Assembly (NCBI GenBank): GCA_963752915.1
Contig: CAVVZZ010000014.1
Coordinates: 62,001 to 126,000, forward strand
Source of the DNA: DATJPR01 sp963752915
Lineage (GTDB): Bacteria > Bacteroidota > Ignavibacteria > UBA10030 > UBA6906
Direction: 5' to 3'
Length of the DNA stretch: 64,000 bases
Position 1 is the stretch's first letter. Each line of letters begins with the position of its first letter. A program made the translations under genes and the position numbers. Below the pieces are notes generated by a model, which was not told the DNA's origin, searched no databases, and saw only the letters and a list, made by a program, of their open reading frames with translations. Of this stretch, positions 39,564 to 48,700 are shown one piece after another.

Positions 39564-41119
39564 TGGCGAAGCCTCCTCAGGCACATCGTCGTGGCAATAC
39601 CGAAAGCGGTCCGAAGGTCGAATTCTCTCGACCTCCGGACATCTTCGATGGAGAACGAATCCTCAGGTGACGGCGACCGGTCATCGCTGCGTGGTTCAGC
39701 CCGAACGCCTATCGGGAGGAACATTCCGCCGGCATCCGTCGTTACCCTCATGAGAACGGACGGATCAGCCACCTCCGGCTGTCGCAGCGTGCTTGAGAAC
39801 GCGTTCTCGTTCCAGGTCATCGAAATCGTCCGGAGGATCTTCTCCCGTTTCTGCCACCACCGGAGATACTCCTCGAAGCGGACAGGGACAGCCCCGCGAT
39901 GCATGGCATCTTTGACAACCTCGCCGATCACCTCGTGATTCCGGTGGACAGGATGATCCAGAAGGAACAGGGGCTCGCGGCGAAACATTTTTCTGATGAT
40001 CACCGAGGAGTAGTACCTGACCATGCGTTGCGGGGAATACCCGGCCCTCCGAAGCGCTCCCGTGCTGACAGGGTGGACGGGAATTTGAGGCGTCGAATAC
40101 CGTTTTGATTTCGATCGATACGAGAACGGGAATCCGTCGTACCCCAGGGTGAATTCCGATGAATAGAGCATATGGGAATCATCGATCGCTTCTCCGAGTT
40201 CCGTCGTCCATTCACCAAACGGCGCGGCATAGCCGATCGGCTGAAGTCCCTGTTTTGCGAGAAGTGTTCGTGCCAGTCTGATGTCCGTCCGATAGTCGTC
40301 GACTGAACGATACACGACATGGCGGTAGCAGTGGATCCCGATCTCCTGGTCCTGGAGATCGCGGAAAACGTCCAGAAAGTGACTATGGCTTCCCGTGTCG
40401 ACAAACCACGTAAACGGAGCGCCGGATGCACGTGAACACCGGACAAAATCCTCAATTTGTCCGCGCGTCGATTTGTCCGTGTCCAGCCGAACGGCAAGGA
40501 CGGAAGGAGCCCCGCCCGGAAAAGGCCAAAGTCGTGCGAACGGGAGATTACGGCGGTGGTGCAGAAATTCGAGGGCCTTTCCCACGAGAAACGTGAGATC
40601 CGCCCGCGAGACGGAGGAGACAAGCTCGAACGGCTGACGATCGAATTGAGACGGAAACTGTCGGTAGGCTTTCGAAAACCTCTCCCAGACCTTCTGGAGG
40701 TCGAAGGGAAAGAGCACAGCCCATCCGCCTCCGATCGGGCCGGCAAACACCGCCGCGTTTCCTTGGTCCGTCCGCAGCATATTTGCTTCCCGGGGAACCT
40801 CGCATTGCGTTTCAAGATCCAACAAATCGCACCACCGATCACTCCGATCGTCGACGAGATACCGGACACGCGTGCTTCGGGTGGACATGCCGAGAACGGG
40901 CGCCAGATCTCCCGCCGAACCGATAACGGCTCCGCCACGAGCGAGCAGACCACGCACTGCCTCACCATCTTCCCGACTCAACTGCCCGTCGACGACAAGG
41001 ACACTCGCCCGATCCGTATCGATTGCCGTCCCGTGCCCCTCGGACAGAGGAACGCCGCATTGCTCGAGAACCTGTTTCCACGCCTCGGCACCATAGACCA
41101 GGGCACATTGAAGGATCAT
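39560..41119 (-). CDS. Polysaccharide-deacetylase-like protein with N-terminal GATase-like domain
   Basis: This 519-residue protein has an N-terminal region (residues 1-175) with an alternating alpha/beta pattern (ILQCALVYGAEAWKQVL, ASVLVVDGQ, GGAVIGSAGDL) reminiscent of a glutamine-amidotransferase-like fold. A NodB-type deacetylase fold follows: VLAVRLDTDKS, FTWFVDTGSHSHFLDVFRDL, EIGIHCYRHVVYRSVDDYRTDI and YAAPFGEW. The metal-binding Asp/His pattern is only partly conserved, so it may be inactive or act on an unusual substrate. ATG 41119 overlaps the flippase stop (ATGA). Setting suggests modification of the exported glycan. Confidence 0.72.
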   Translation of the reverse strand: MILQCALVYGAEAWKQVLEQCGVPLSEGHGTAIDTDRASVLVVDGQLSREDGEAVRGLLARGGAVIGSAGDLAPVLGMSTRSTRVRYLVDDRSDRWCDLLDLETQCEVPREANMLRTDQGNAAVFAGPIGGGWAVLFPFDLQKVWERFSKAYRQFPSQFDRQPFELVSSVSRADLTFLVGKALEFLHHRRNLPFARLWPFPGGAPSVLAVRLDTDKSTRGQIEDFVRCSRASGAPFTWFVDTGSHSHFLDVFRDLQDQEIGIHCYRHVVYRSVDDYRTDIRLARTLLAKQGLQPIGYAAPFGEWTTELGEAIDDSHMLYSSEFTLGYDGFPFSYRSKSKRYSTPQIPVHPVSTGALRRAGYSPQRMVRYYSSVIIRKMFRREPLFLLDHPVHRNHEVIGEVVKDAMHRGAVPVRFEEYLRWWQKREKILRTISMTWNENAFSSTLRQPEVADPSVLMRVTTDAGGMFLPIGVRAEPRSDDRSPSPEDSFSIEDVRRSREFDLRTAFGIATTMCLRRLRQ

Positions 41120-42516
41120 GTCAGTCTCTGACGAAGGAATTGAACGTCGGCGATCGTCACACCTCTCAGTGACAGCAGCGTGCCGAGAAAGACGGCCAGG
41201 CCGATGATCGACTGTGCGACGACCGGCAGTGCGGCGGCGAGCCAGAAGCTGATCGCCGCCGTCCCCGCCGCAGCGAGGTACGCCAACAGTGTGCGCTCGA
41301 GCGGAAGCGAGGTCAACGTGCGGACCTTTCGGGTCAGACCGATCACCATCACCAGCTCACCTAACGACAGGCCAATCGCACTCCCCATCGTTCCTATCAG
41401 CCATGTCAATCCGATACAAAGAACCACGAGAATCACCGTTCCATAGGACAACACGGTCATGAACGCTTTCTCCCTATGAGTCGCGAAGAGCACTGTCATC
41501 ATGACCGTACTCACCACCGTGAAGCCAAAGTACGGCATCGCGGCCATTACCACGGGGACCGCCGCAGCATATCCTCTCCCGTAAACAATCATTGTCAGGT
41601 CCGCGGCGAACGCCATCGCAAACAGCGTCACCGGGACAGCGATGAAGAGGACCATTTTCAATGCGATCGTTACGACGATCTTGAAGTGCTCCGGCTCCGA
41701 AGCCCAACGCGATGCGACCGGTAGAAAGAGAAGATAGAAGACGCGGTCCAGCATCAACGCGAAAAACACAAGCTTCATCGCGGAACCGAAAAGACCTGCC
41801 TCGGTTGTCGTCAGGATCGCCCCGACAATCAGGACGGGTGCATTCACGATCGTCTGCGCCAGGAGAGACGAAACTCCCAGCGGGATGCTTTCCCGGAGAA
41901 TCACCCAGCCGCGGGCGGGCGTGGCGACGTGAAGAATGCCGGGATCGGTTGTTCGCATATAGAGCAACGTTACCGCCGTCATCACGCACGTACCCCCTAC
42001 AAAGGCAACAGCGCTCCATGGGGCGTCGGTCGATTCTCGGACAAGGAGAATCACCAGCACAAGATACGAGACGTACATCGCCAGGCGGGCCACCGCAAGC
42101 TGCCCGATGGCGTTCTTCCCCTGGAGATACCATTCCGGGGATGCGGCCATCGGGATCGTAGCGCCGAGAAAAAGAGCGACAGTCAGCCAGTCCCGCGAGA
42201 ATCCGAAGGCAACGAGAGCGCCGACGGCGAAGACAATCATGCTGACACAGCCGAGCGATGTTCGCAGGAACACGAGCTCACCCGCCCGAATGCCTTGGAC
42301 GGTGGAGCCTGAGGCGATGAGACGCGTCCCGAAAACGTTCAGCCCGGGGCCCGAGAACAGCGACGCGTACCCGAGGACCGAGAGCCCGATACTCATCAGC
42401 CCGAAGGATGACGGTCCCAGCACACGAGCGAGATAGGCAGTCACGAAAAAGCCGAGCACGCGGCTTCCCGCATCCGCCCCCGTAGCAGCCAGGACATTCT
42501 TCGCGAGGGGCTTCAT
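41116..42516 (-). CDS. Polysaccharide flippase (Wzx/RfbX-like, MVF/MATE superfamily)
   Basis: This 466-residue integral membrane protein has about 14 helices and the family N-terminus AKNVLAATGADAGSRVLGFFVTAYLARVLGPSSFGLMSIG. The pattern of Arg-Val-Leu-Gly-Pro followed by FG is typical of O-antigen/polysaccharide translocases. It likely moves lipid-linked oligosaccharides across the inner membrane. It is coupled to its neighbours at both ends by ATGA overlaps (41116-41119 and 42513-42516). Confidence 0.88.
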   Translation of the reverse strand: MKPLAKNVLAATGADAGSRVLGFFVTAYLARVLGPSSFGLMSIGLSVLGYASLFSGPGLNVFGTRLIASGSTVQGIRAGELVFLRTSLGCVSMIVFAVGALVAFGFSRDWLTVALFLGATIPMAASPEWYLQGKNAIGQLAVARLAMYVSYLVLVILLVRESTDAPWSAVAFVGGTCVMTAVTLLYMRTTDPGILHVATPARGWVILRESIPLGVSSLLAQTIVNAPVLIVGAILTTTEAGLFGSAMKLVFFALMLDRVFYLLFLPVASRWASEPEHFKIVVTIALKMVLFIAVPVTLFAMAFAADLTMIVYGRGYAAAVPVVMAAMPYFGFTVVSTVMMTVLFATHREKAFMTVLSYGTVILVVLCIGLTWLIGTMGSAIGLSLGELVMVIGLTRKVRTLTSLPLERTLLAYLAAAGTAAISFWLAAALPVVAQSIIGLAVFLGTLLSLRGVTIADVQFLRQRLT

Positions 42517-43544
42517 GCTGTCCGATCCAGCAGAGCATCGATGACCGCGCAGAGCCCCTGTTCGCGTTTTTCGGACGAGAATTCCGTGATGATTCTCTCT
42601 CTCGCCGTTGCACCGTCTTCAGCAGGCGACTTCATCGCCGTGCGAATCGCCTGTATGAGACCAGGCACATCCCCGTACTGCACGAGGAAGCCTGCGCTCC
42701 CGATTGCCGTCGGAATACCGCCAACGCTGGTCCCCACCGGGATGCATCCGCAGAGCATTGCCTCGCAGAGGGTATTCGGGAGGCCCTCCGAGAGCGACGG
42801 CTGACAGTAAACCTTCGCCCGTCCGTATTCGGCGGCGAGCTGGTCCCGCGGAACGGGAGGTTGTACTTCGACATTGACGGGAAGTTCGTCGCGCAGCGCG
42901 GTCCGTACGACATCACTGATGCCGATGATCCGAAATGAAGTCTCGGGCATTCGGCGCGCCGCATCCAGCAGGACATCGATCCCTTTCACCTTCACTCGTC
43001 GCATGGTATCGCACGTGGCAACGGTCAGCACGAGATCGTTGCGTGTGCCGCCATTCAACGGCCACTCGGCGGCGTCGTACCCCGTTGGAAGGTATGCGAT
43101 ATTCCGGCCGTCATACCGCGCAAGGACCTTCGCCGCATCACCCAGCGACGGGTCGACCACCAGGAGCCGGTCAGCCCTCCGGAACGCAAAGCGAATGAGC
43201 GGTGCCTTCCATCGGGACGTCCAGATGCCATAGCCGATCTCGGGATGGTTCGCCGCGTCCACCCCTCCAATGACGATGATCGACGGTTTATGCTGGATGT
43301 GGGCAATCAGCGTGTTGAACGCCGAATAGACCGAGCCGAACCACGTGACAACGAGATCGCATTCAGAAATACGGGCGAAGAGGGCTCTGAGCGCACCGGA
43401 ACCGCTGCGGATCACGGTCCGCAGTTCGTAGTGACGCCGGAGAATTCTTTCGTCTTCTGCCACGAAAGGCGGGAACACCGTGGAGAACAGGAGGACTCGT
43501 GCGGGACGACCCGCACTACTGCCCGGGCTAGCGCTCACGTTCAA
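42513..43544 (-). CDS. Glycosyltransferase, group 1 (GT-B), first gene of the polysaccharide operon
   Basis: This roughly 343-residue GT-B enzyme has VLLFSTVFPPFVAEDERILRRHYELR at the N-terminus, a central VVDPSLGDAAKVLARYDGRNIAYLPTGYD, and the donor site VYCQPSLSEGLPNTLCEAMLCGCIPVG, typical of GT4. The start is uncertain: the frame begins with TTG at 43544 and has a GTG at 43538, and neither has a ribosome-binding site. It opens a five-gene operon in which every junction overlaps. The 195-base gap upstream to msrB has no feature I can name. Confidence 0.86.
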   Translation of the reverse strand: MNVSASPGSSAGRPARVLLFSTVFPPFVAEDERILRRHYELRTVIRSGSGALRALFARISECDLVVTWFGSVYSAFNTLIAHIQHKPSIIVIGGVDAANHPEIGYGIWTSRWKAPLIRFAFRRADRLLVVDPSLGDAAKVLARYDGRNIAYLPTGYDAAEWPLNGGTRNDLVLTVATCDTMRRVKVKGIDVLLDAARRMPETSFRIIGISDVVRTALRDELPVNVEVQPPVPRDQLAAEYGRAKVYCQPSLSEGLPNTLCEAMLCGCIPVGTSVGGIPTAIGSAGFLVQYGDVPGLIQAIRTAMKSPAEDGATARERIITEFSSEKREQGLCAVIDALLDRTA

Positions 43545-43739
43545 GAAGCTGGACGGATTGTGGGGGGAAAACAGACAGCGAAGCTCACTTCACCGGCGAT
43601 GTGCCGAACGAGCGTCCGAAAGCATTTCACGTGTTCCGATGAGGGCTTCTCTGCTCAAACCATCTGCAAAGATACCTGAAACTCGCGCGACAAGCAAATG
43701 GTCTGCGAGAGTTCCAACGATGACGGCATCAGAGAGGAA

Positions 43740-44294
43740 TCATTTGGATTTCACGAACGTCAACGATGCGGAGTTCATGCAGTACCGGAGCCCGGTCGGA
43801 GCGGGACCGTCGTCAAAGACATGGCCGAGATGTGCGCCACACCTGCTGCAGACCACCTCTGTCCGTTCCATCATGAGGGAATTGTCGGACTCAACCTTGA
43901 CGTTTTCCTTAGCGATGGGTTGCCAGAAGCTCGGCCATCCGGTCCCCGATTCAAATTTCGTATCCGATGTGAACAAGTCGTTTCCGCAACAGACGCAACG
44001 GTAGATCCCCTTGTCGTGATTGTTCCAATATTTTCCGGTGAAGGCACGTTCTGTCCCCTTTTCGCGGGTCACGTAGTACTCTTCCGGTGTCAATCGTTCT
44101 CGCCATTCCTTCTCTGTCATGTTCACTTTCTGCACCATCACGAATTCCCTCCTTGACCAATCCAAGACTTTAACGCTGTCCGACCGGCTGCCATTTGCGG
44201 CAGGGCTCTGCCCGGACATAGCCTTCGGCTCCCCGGGGCATATCAGACCGACCAAACTCATGAGAATCATCGAACAAAATAGAATCGCATTCAT
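43740..44294 (-). CDS. msrB: Methionine-(R)-sulfoxide reductase with N-terminal signal sequence
   Basis: This 184-residue protein has a hydrophobic N-terminus (MNAILFCSMILMSLVGLICPG) that looks like a signal peptide or lipoprotein signal, followed by an MsrB domain. Zn-binding CxxC pairs are in YRCVCCGNDLF and VVCSRCGAHLGHVFDDGP, FESGTGWPSFWQP is the family signature, and the catalytic Cys is in LRYCMNSASL. It repairs methionine sulfoxide in proteins, here probably in the periplasm or at the outer membrane. A CVCC run gives an extra Cys near the Zn site. No MsrA gene is adjacent. Confidence 0.92.
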   Translation of the reverse strand: MNAILFCSMILMSLVGLICPGEPKAMSGQSPAANGSRSDSVKVLDWSRREFVMVQKVNMTEKEWRERLTPEEYYVTREKGTERAFTGKYWNNHDKGIYRCVCCGNDLFTSDTKFESGTGWPSFWQPIAKENVKVESDNSLMMERTEVVCSRCGAHLGHVFDDGPAPTGLRYCMNSASLTFVKSK

Positions 44295-44437
44295 GGCAAC
44301 ACCCCCATCACTATGTCATAAACATCCAGGGACATTCCGGAGTTCTCTGAGCGGAAGGATTGACCGGGATCATCGGTGGAATTCCGCGACGAGTGGGGGG
44401 GACGACTGGAGAAAGAGCTCCTGGCGTGAAAGCCGGA

Positions 44438-46066
44438 TCAGGCCGTCTCACTGACCTGTGGAGCTTCTCCCTCCGGGTTGTTCGCGGAGATGTCCGGGGG
44501 AGGGGATGACGGCTCGTTGGGAGGCGGCTCCGCAGGCGGCGGTATTCGGTGGTCGGGTCTGGTCTCTACAACCATGACGCGGACAGCCCTCCAGCCGTGT
44601 TCCCCCCTGGCCCGGTTCATTTCCTTCACCGCAATTCCCCGGACGAGAGCACCGCTTTGCAGCGGATGAAGTTTCAGCAGGGCGCCGGGAACAAAAATAT
44701 CCGACACAAAACCAATCGGGTCCTTTTCCGCCTTGGCAATCAGCTTGAGAGAGCCCGAAAATTCGCGGGCGAACGACCGGTCGGGCACAAGCGTCGTGGG
44801 CTGCATGGAGACCGCCTCAAAACGGGACTGCTGTTCCGAGGGCAAATCCCGCACCCTGATCAGCACCGCAGTGCCGGGTTCCGGAAGGTTCTTCTCCCAG
44901 GGAGACCGATGGTAGCGATACCGTGCGCTCCCATCGAGCCGGAAGGTGATGAAGCAGCTCCGCGATTTCTGATCGATGTTTGTCACGACGCCGACATATG
45001 TCGGGTCGCTCTCGAACAGGATATCATCGGCTTTGCGCGCCTCATCAATGTAGAGAGACGCATTGTCCACAACCGGCGTTTCTGCAAACCACGGCTCCGC
45101 CTCGGCCGTGAGAAGGGTCGGCGGGATCCTGAGGTTCTTACTTCGGCGGACTGCAAGTGCCCGGGTGATCTCGGTTTTCGCTTCGGGGCGACGGCCGAGG
45201 TTGATGAATGCCCTTGTGAGCAGCTCGCGAATGCTGAGAAGAAACACCTCGTCATCCTTGAGAGAGATTACCTTGCACAAACAGGAAATTGCCTTCCCGT
45301 CGTCGTTGCCGATATAGGCTTCTCCGAGGACAGCCCACGCCCAGAATTCCGCCCTTTTCGCAACGACCACCTGACGGGCAATCGCCTGGGCTTCGGACGC
45401 TTTGCCCAGCAGAATCAGCAACCTTCCACGCTGGTACTTCAGCCAGATGTTCTGCGGCTTCCGGTCCAAAAGAGTTTCAACGAAAGACAGAGCCCAATTG
45501 CCGTCGGCGACCGCCCTGGACTGGACGACGAATTTTGCCACCGTGATGGCGACGCGCTCCGCGAGGCTCGGGAGAGGATACCCGTTCACTTCCTTTCCCT
45601 CGAAGTCCTCCGCCTGCATTCGTTCGGTGCCGACGGCCTTCACGAGGGGAACGAACCAGTGCCATCCATCCTCTCCCTGAATCTGTGATGTCACCCAGAG
45701 CATTGCGGAATGCATTTTGTCCGGCCCCGGCACCAACGGGATCGTCTGAATGTACACGTCGATCAATGCCGCAAGTTCGTCATCCGAGAGCTGATGCCGG
45801 CGCGGATCCTCTTTCCATGCACGCAGGATCCGGTGAACAAGCCAGCCCGACGCGTTCGCGGCTTTGTCCGTGCTGATGAAGTACCTTCCCATTTCAAGCA
45901 CACACGCAGCGGCTGCGGGGATCGAGCTCTCCTCAAGCTTGCTCTTCGCATTCTGGTGGAGTGTCCAGAAGTATTTCGCGCGAAGAGAAGGATTGTCTGG
46001 ATCCTGGGTCAGTTGATCACGGAGACTCTGGAGTCCGTCGGATATGGGTAGTTCAGGAAGCGCCAT
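44438..46066 (-). CDS. TPR-repeat protein with C-terminal OB/cold-shock-like segments
   Basis: This roughly 542-residue soluble protein has helical repeats over about residues 10-300, including recognisable TPR-like units (IWLKYQRGRLLILLGKASEA, FWAWAVLGEAYIGNDDGKAI). Two short beta-rich segments follow: YVGVVTNIDQKSRSCFITFR with ARYRYHRS and VLIRVRD, and DPIGFVSDIFVPGALL with GALVRGIAVKEMN. Their order resembles OB-fold or cold-shock-like modules that bind nucleic acid. The C-terminal 35 residues are Pro-rich and disordered. ATG 46066 is used; an upstream start at 46132 is unlikely. I do not recognise a named family. It is separated by 207 bases from the SbcC-like gene. Confidence 0.5.
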   Translation of the reverse strand: MALPELPISDGLQSLRDQLTQDPDNPSLRAKYFWTLHQNAKSKLEESSIPAAAACVLEMGRYFISTDKAANASGWLVHRILRAWKEDPRRHQLSDDELAALIDVYIQTIPLVPGPDKMHSAMLWVTSQIQGEDGWHWFVPLVKAVGTERMQAEDFEGKEVNGYPLPSLAERVAITVAKFVVQSRAVADGNWALSFVETLLDRKPQNIWLKYQRGRLLILLGKASEAQAIARQVVVAKRAEFWAWAVLGEAYIGNDDGKAISCLCKVISLKDDEVFLLSIRELLTRAFINLGRRPEAKTEITRALAVRRSKNLRIPPTLLTAEAEPWFAETPVVDNASLYIDEARKADDILFESDPTYVGVVTNIDQKSRSCFITFRLDGSARYRYHRSPWEKNLPEPGTAVLIRVRDLPSEQQSRFEAVSMQPTTLVPDRSFAREFSGSLKLIAKAEKDPIGFVSDIFVPGALLKLHPLQSGALVRGIAVKEMNRARGEHGWRAVRVMVVETRPDHRIPPPAEPPPNEPSSPPPDISANNPEGEAPQVSETA

Positions 46067-46141
46067 GATGGATACGCCCGCCCAAGTTCGCCCTGGAAGT
46101 CCCATTCGAGCCCGTAAAGCGCAGAAGCACAAGCCCCCCGT

Positions 46142-46170
46142 AATATCGAACGTAGAAATCGATTCCGCAA
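46142..46170 (-). promoter_or_regulatory. Candidate promoter for the TPR/OB-like gene
   Basis: On the minus strand TTGCGG (46170-46165) and GATATT (46147-46142) are 17 bases apart, about 75 bases upstream of the ATG at 46066. Both boxes are moderate matches. Confidence 0.4.
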
Positions 46171-46273
46171 GTCACTTAACAATTGAACGGATCACTTGTG
46201 CGTCCGCGACATGAATCCCGCGATTCTGGGGGGATTTCGCGCAGCACTGCGGGCTTGGTGGAGGAGAGAGGGG

Positions 46274-48700
46274 TTACGTCAGGAGGACTCTCTCGCCGCC
46301 AAGGAGATCGGCGTGCGAGGGATGACAGGCAAACACGATGACCTGGTGCCGACGCGAAAACTCCTGCAGGCATCGTGCTGTCGCCTCCTGCCTTGCAGGG
46401 TCGAGATTGACCATTGGATCATCCAGGAGTAGGAAGCCATCGTCCGCGCGAAGATGAACTTCCCCCATTGCAATGCGAACGGCAATGGCAAGAACATCAA
46501 GGGTCCCGACAGAGAGTTGCGACAATGCCAATTGTCCATCCGATGCTCCGATGCGTTCGGGGAGGGGCCCGTTCATCAGCAGGGATTCATGGCGATGATC
46601 GGTCAGCACTCCGAGCAGCTCCTGGACGCGATGGTGATATGGTTCGAAGATGTTGCTCTCCAGGACGCGAAGCAGGCGTTGGAGCTCTTCATGGATCTTC
46701 TGGTACGCTGCCCCGTTCCGGAGCGCCCGTTCAAAATCGGTCTTCCGAAGGGCAAGGACCTCCTCGAGCTCCTCCCGGGATTGCGGGGGGGCATGCTTTT
46801 CAAAATCCAACCGTGCTTTTTCCACATCGGTTAAGTTCTTCTCTGATTCGCGAAGTCCGGACTGGGCCCGATCGAACGCTCTCAGGAATTCATCTGCGTG
46901 AGCGAAGCCTTGTGGAATGGGACGGCATTGGTCGAGTGCCTCCCTGAGACGTTGCCCGTCCGACGACCGGGTGGTGAAGAGCGTGAGGGCATCGTCTCGC
47001 GTACGATACTTCCTGACCCAGCCTTCACATTGTTCTTTGAGCGAATCCTGTTCTCGACGCTTTGCCTCCCCACTGCTTCTCACCTCGACAATTTCATCGG
47101 TGATCATTGCTTCGCTTCTCCCCGGCTGCGTCTGCGGAAGTTCCTGGACCTGTCGGAGCAGACTTTCGTACGAGTCGTTTCCGAGGACCGCAGCGAGCGC
47201 GGCGCCACTCTCCTTCACACGCGAACTCTGTTCTGCGACAGATCTCCGCAGAGCGGCAGCATCCTCAACCGTTTTCACTCCCGCTTCCTGGAAAAGCCGT
47301 GCAAGCCGTTGCACTGATTCCGCCTGTTGCCGCTCAAGGGTTTCGGCATTCTCCTCCGAGGACCAAACGTCGAGGGTCCAATCCTTGTGGCTCATGGAAA
47401 GCTTGCCCGACACGGTTGCCGAATAGTCCTCCCCCGGGCTAAGACGGACAGGAGTCTCCTTCGTTCCGTCTTTCACATTGACTTCGACTGTTCCCTTCGC
47501 AGAGAACCGCACAGCAAGCTTTCTGGCCGATATTCGTATTTCAAGCTTCTGAAGACTGGCGTGTTCCGCCTTCAACGACTCCACCTGCTTCTCCGTGATC
47601 GGAGGAAGCTCCGAAAGTCGTTGTTCCTCTTCCTTCATCCGCTTGTAGAGCGACTCCGCGTTCGCATATTTTGTCCTCAACGATTCCTGCCGGAGACGTT
47701 CTCTCGCTTCATTGAGCTCCACCTTCAACACAGCGTGGCGGGACAGGAGGTCCGTGATGGATTCCGTGACGGCAGCCAGTTGCGCTTCAGCGCGCGGCCA
47801 TTGATCGAGAACAGCGCGCAGTTCTTCCACATCGTGCTCGCACTCTTTCACTTTCACGGTCAGCTCGGACCGCCGGCGCACATCCTCCACCAGCGGCGCG
47901 AATTCTGTGACGCGGCGCTGAAATTCGTCGCACCGAAGCCGCAGGGTTCTTTCTTCCGCCGCGTATCCATCGATCTTCTTCTCATAGGCGTCAGCCTGTT
48001 CGAACGCCTTCTTCGCGTCACGGTAGTCATACCACGCCGTGACGATAGTGCCCGCCCCCTTTTCCCATCGGGCCTCAGGGCCGCGCCCCTTTTCGGGACC
48101 GTTGGTGGACCTGTCCCACCTCCCGAAGTACTCCGCGATCCGGGCCTGGAGTCGTTCGACGAGCAGTTCCACCGCCACACCGTCCGATTCATAGAGCGAT
48201 TTGCGCAGGGTGTCCGCAAATCCGCCTGACGTCCCATCGGATTCCTCCGCGAGACGGTCGATGGTCTTCAGGAGCTGTGCCTGGCTTACCGAAAGAACGT
48301 TCTCATATGTTCCCTGGGCGAATCCGAGCGCATCTCCGACGATGCGCTGGATCTCCTCCTCGTCCGCCAGCTCTCCGCCGCCTTCAAGCTTCATCCGTGA
48401 GCTGACGTTTTTTGGAGCCACCCATGTTCGCTCAAGCCGGTACATCTTTTCCGAAACCGAGAACTCAAGTGCGACGCGGACAGTGTCGCCGAGGCCGACT
48501 GGCAGATAGGGTTGGATTTCGGACCGGAATCGGGTCAGAGTCATTGGACCCCTCGCGAAGAGAACAGTTTTGAGCGCAGAGGAGATCGTCGACTTTCCGG
48601 CTTCATTCGGGCCAAGGATGACCGTGAGCCCGGGGGCGAATTCGATGGATCTGTCGCGTCCTGCGGCAAACGGGTTCAAGGTGAGACGACGCAGGATCAT
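46274..48700 (-). CDS. SMC/RecN-like AAA ATPase, SbcC/YhaN type
   Basis: This 808-residue ATPase has a split ABC-type nucleotide-binding head: Walker A in TVILGPNEAGKSTISSAL near residue 32 and, at the C-terminus, ABC signature ALSQLSVGTLDVLAI and Walker B DGFLLLDDPMVNLDP, with a final H-loop VIVFACHP. Between lie long coiled coils (about 230-345 and 470-690). This is the architecture of SbcC/Rad50-type proteins and YhaN. It has no zinc-hook CxxC that I can see, so it resembles YhaN more than SbcC. The stop of the SbcD-like gene upstream overlaps its start by four bases. The pair likely processes DNA ends or hairpins. Confidence 0.85.
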   Translation of the reverse strand: MILRRLTLNPFAAGRDRSIEFAPGLTVILGPNEAGKSTISSALKTVLFARGPMTLTRFRSEIQPYLPVGLGDTVRVALEFSVSEKMYRLERTWVAPKNVSSRMKLEGGGELADEEEIQRIVGDALGFAQGTYENVLSVSQAQLLKTIDRLAEESDGTSGGFADTLRKSLYESDGVAVELLVERLQARIAEYFGRWDRSTNGPEKGRGPEARWEKGAGTIVTAWYDYRDAKKAFEQADAYEKKIDGYAAEERTLRLRCDEFQRRVTEFAPLVEDVRRRSELTVKVKECEHDVEELRAVLDQWPRAEAQLAAVTESITDLLSRHAVLKVELNEARERLRQESLRTKYANAESLYKRMKEEEQRLSELPPITEKQVESLKAEHASLQKLEIRISARKLAVRFSAKGTVEVNVKDGTKETPVRLSPGEDYSATVSGKLSMSHKDWTLDVWSSEENAETLERQQAESVQRLARLFQEAGVKTVEDAAALRRSVAEQSSRVKESGAALAAVLGNDSYESLLRQVQELPQTQPGRSEAMITDEIVEVRSSGEAKRREQDSLKEQCEGWVRKYRTRDDALTLFTTRSSDGQRLREALDQCRPIPQGFAHADEFLRAFDRAQSGLRESEKNLTDVEKARLDFEKHAPPQSREELEEVLALRKTDFERALRNGAAYQKIHEELQRLLRVLESNIFEPYHHRVQELLGVLTDHRHESLLMNGPLPERIGASDGQLALSQLSVGTLDVLAIAVRIAMGEVHLRADDGFLLLDDPMVNLDPARQEATARCLQEFSRRHQVIVFACHPSHADLLGGERVLLT

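Noticed and set aside
47327..48229. 300-codon plus-strand frame antisense to the SbcC-like gene
   Set aside because: The SbcC-like reading has Walker A, signature and Walker B in place; the other frame has none.
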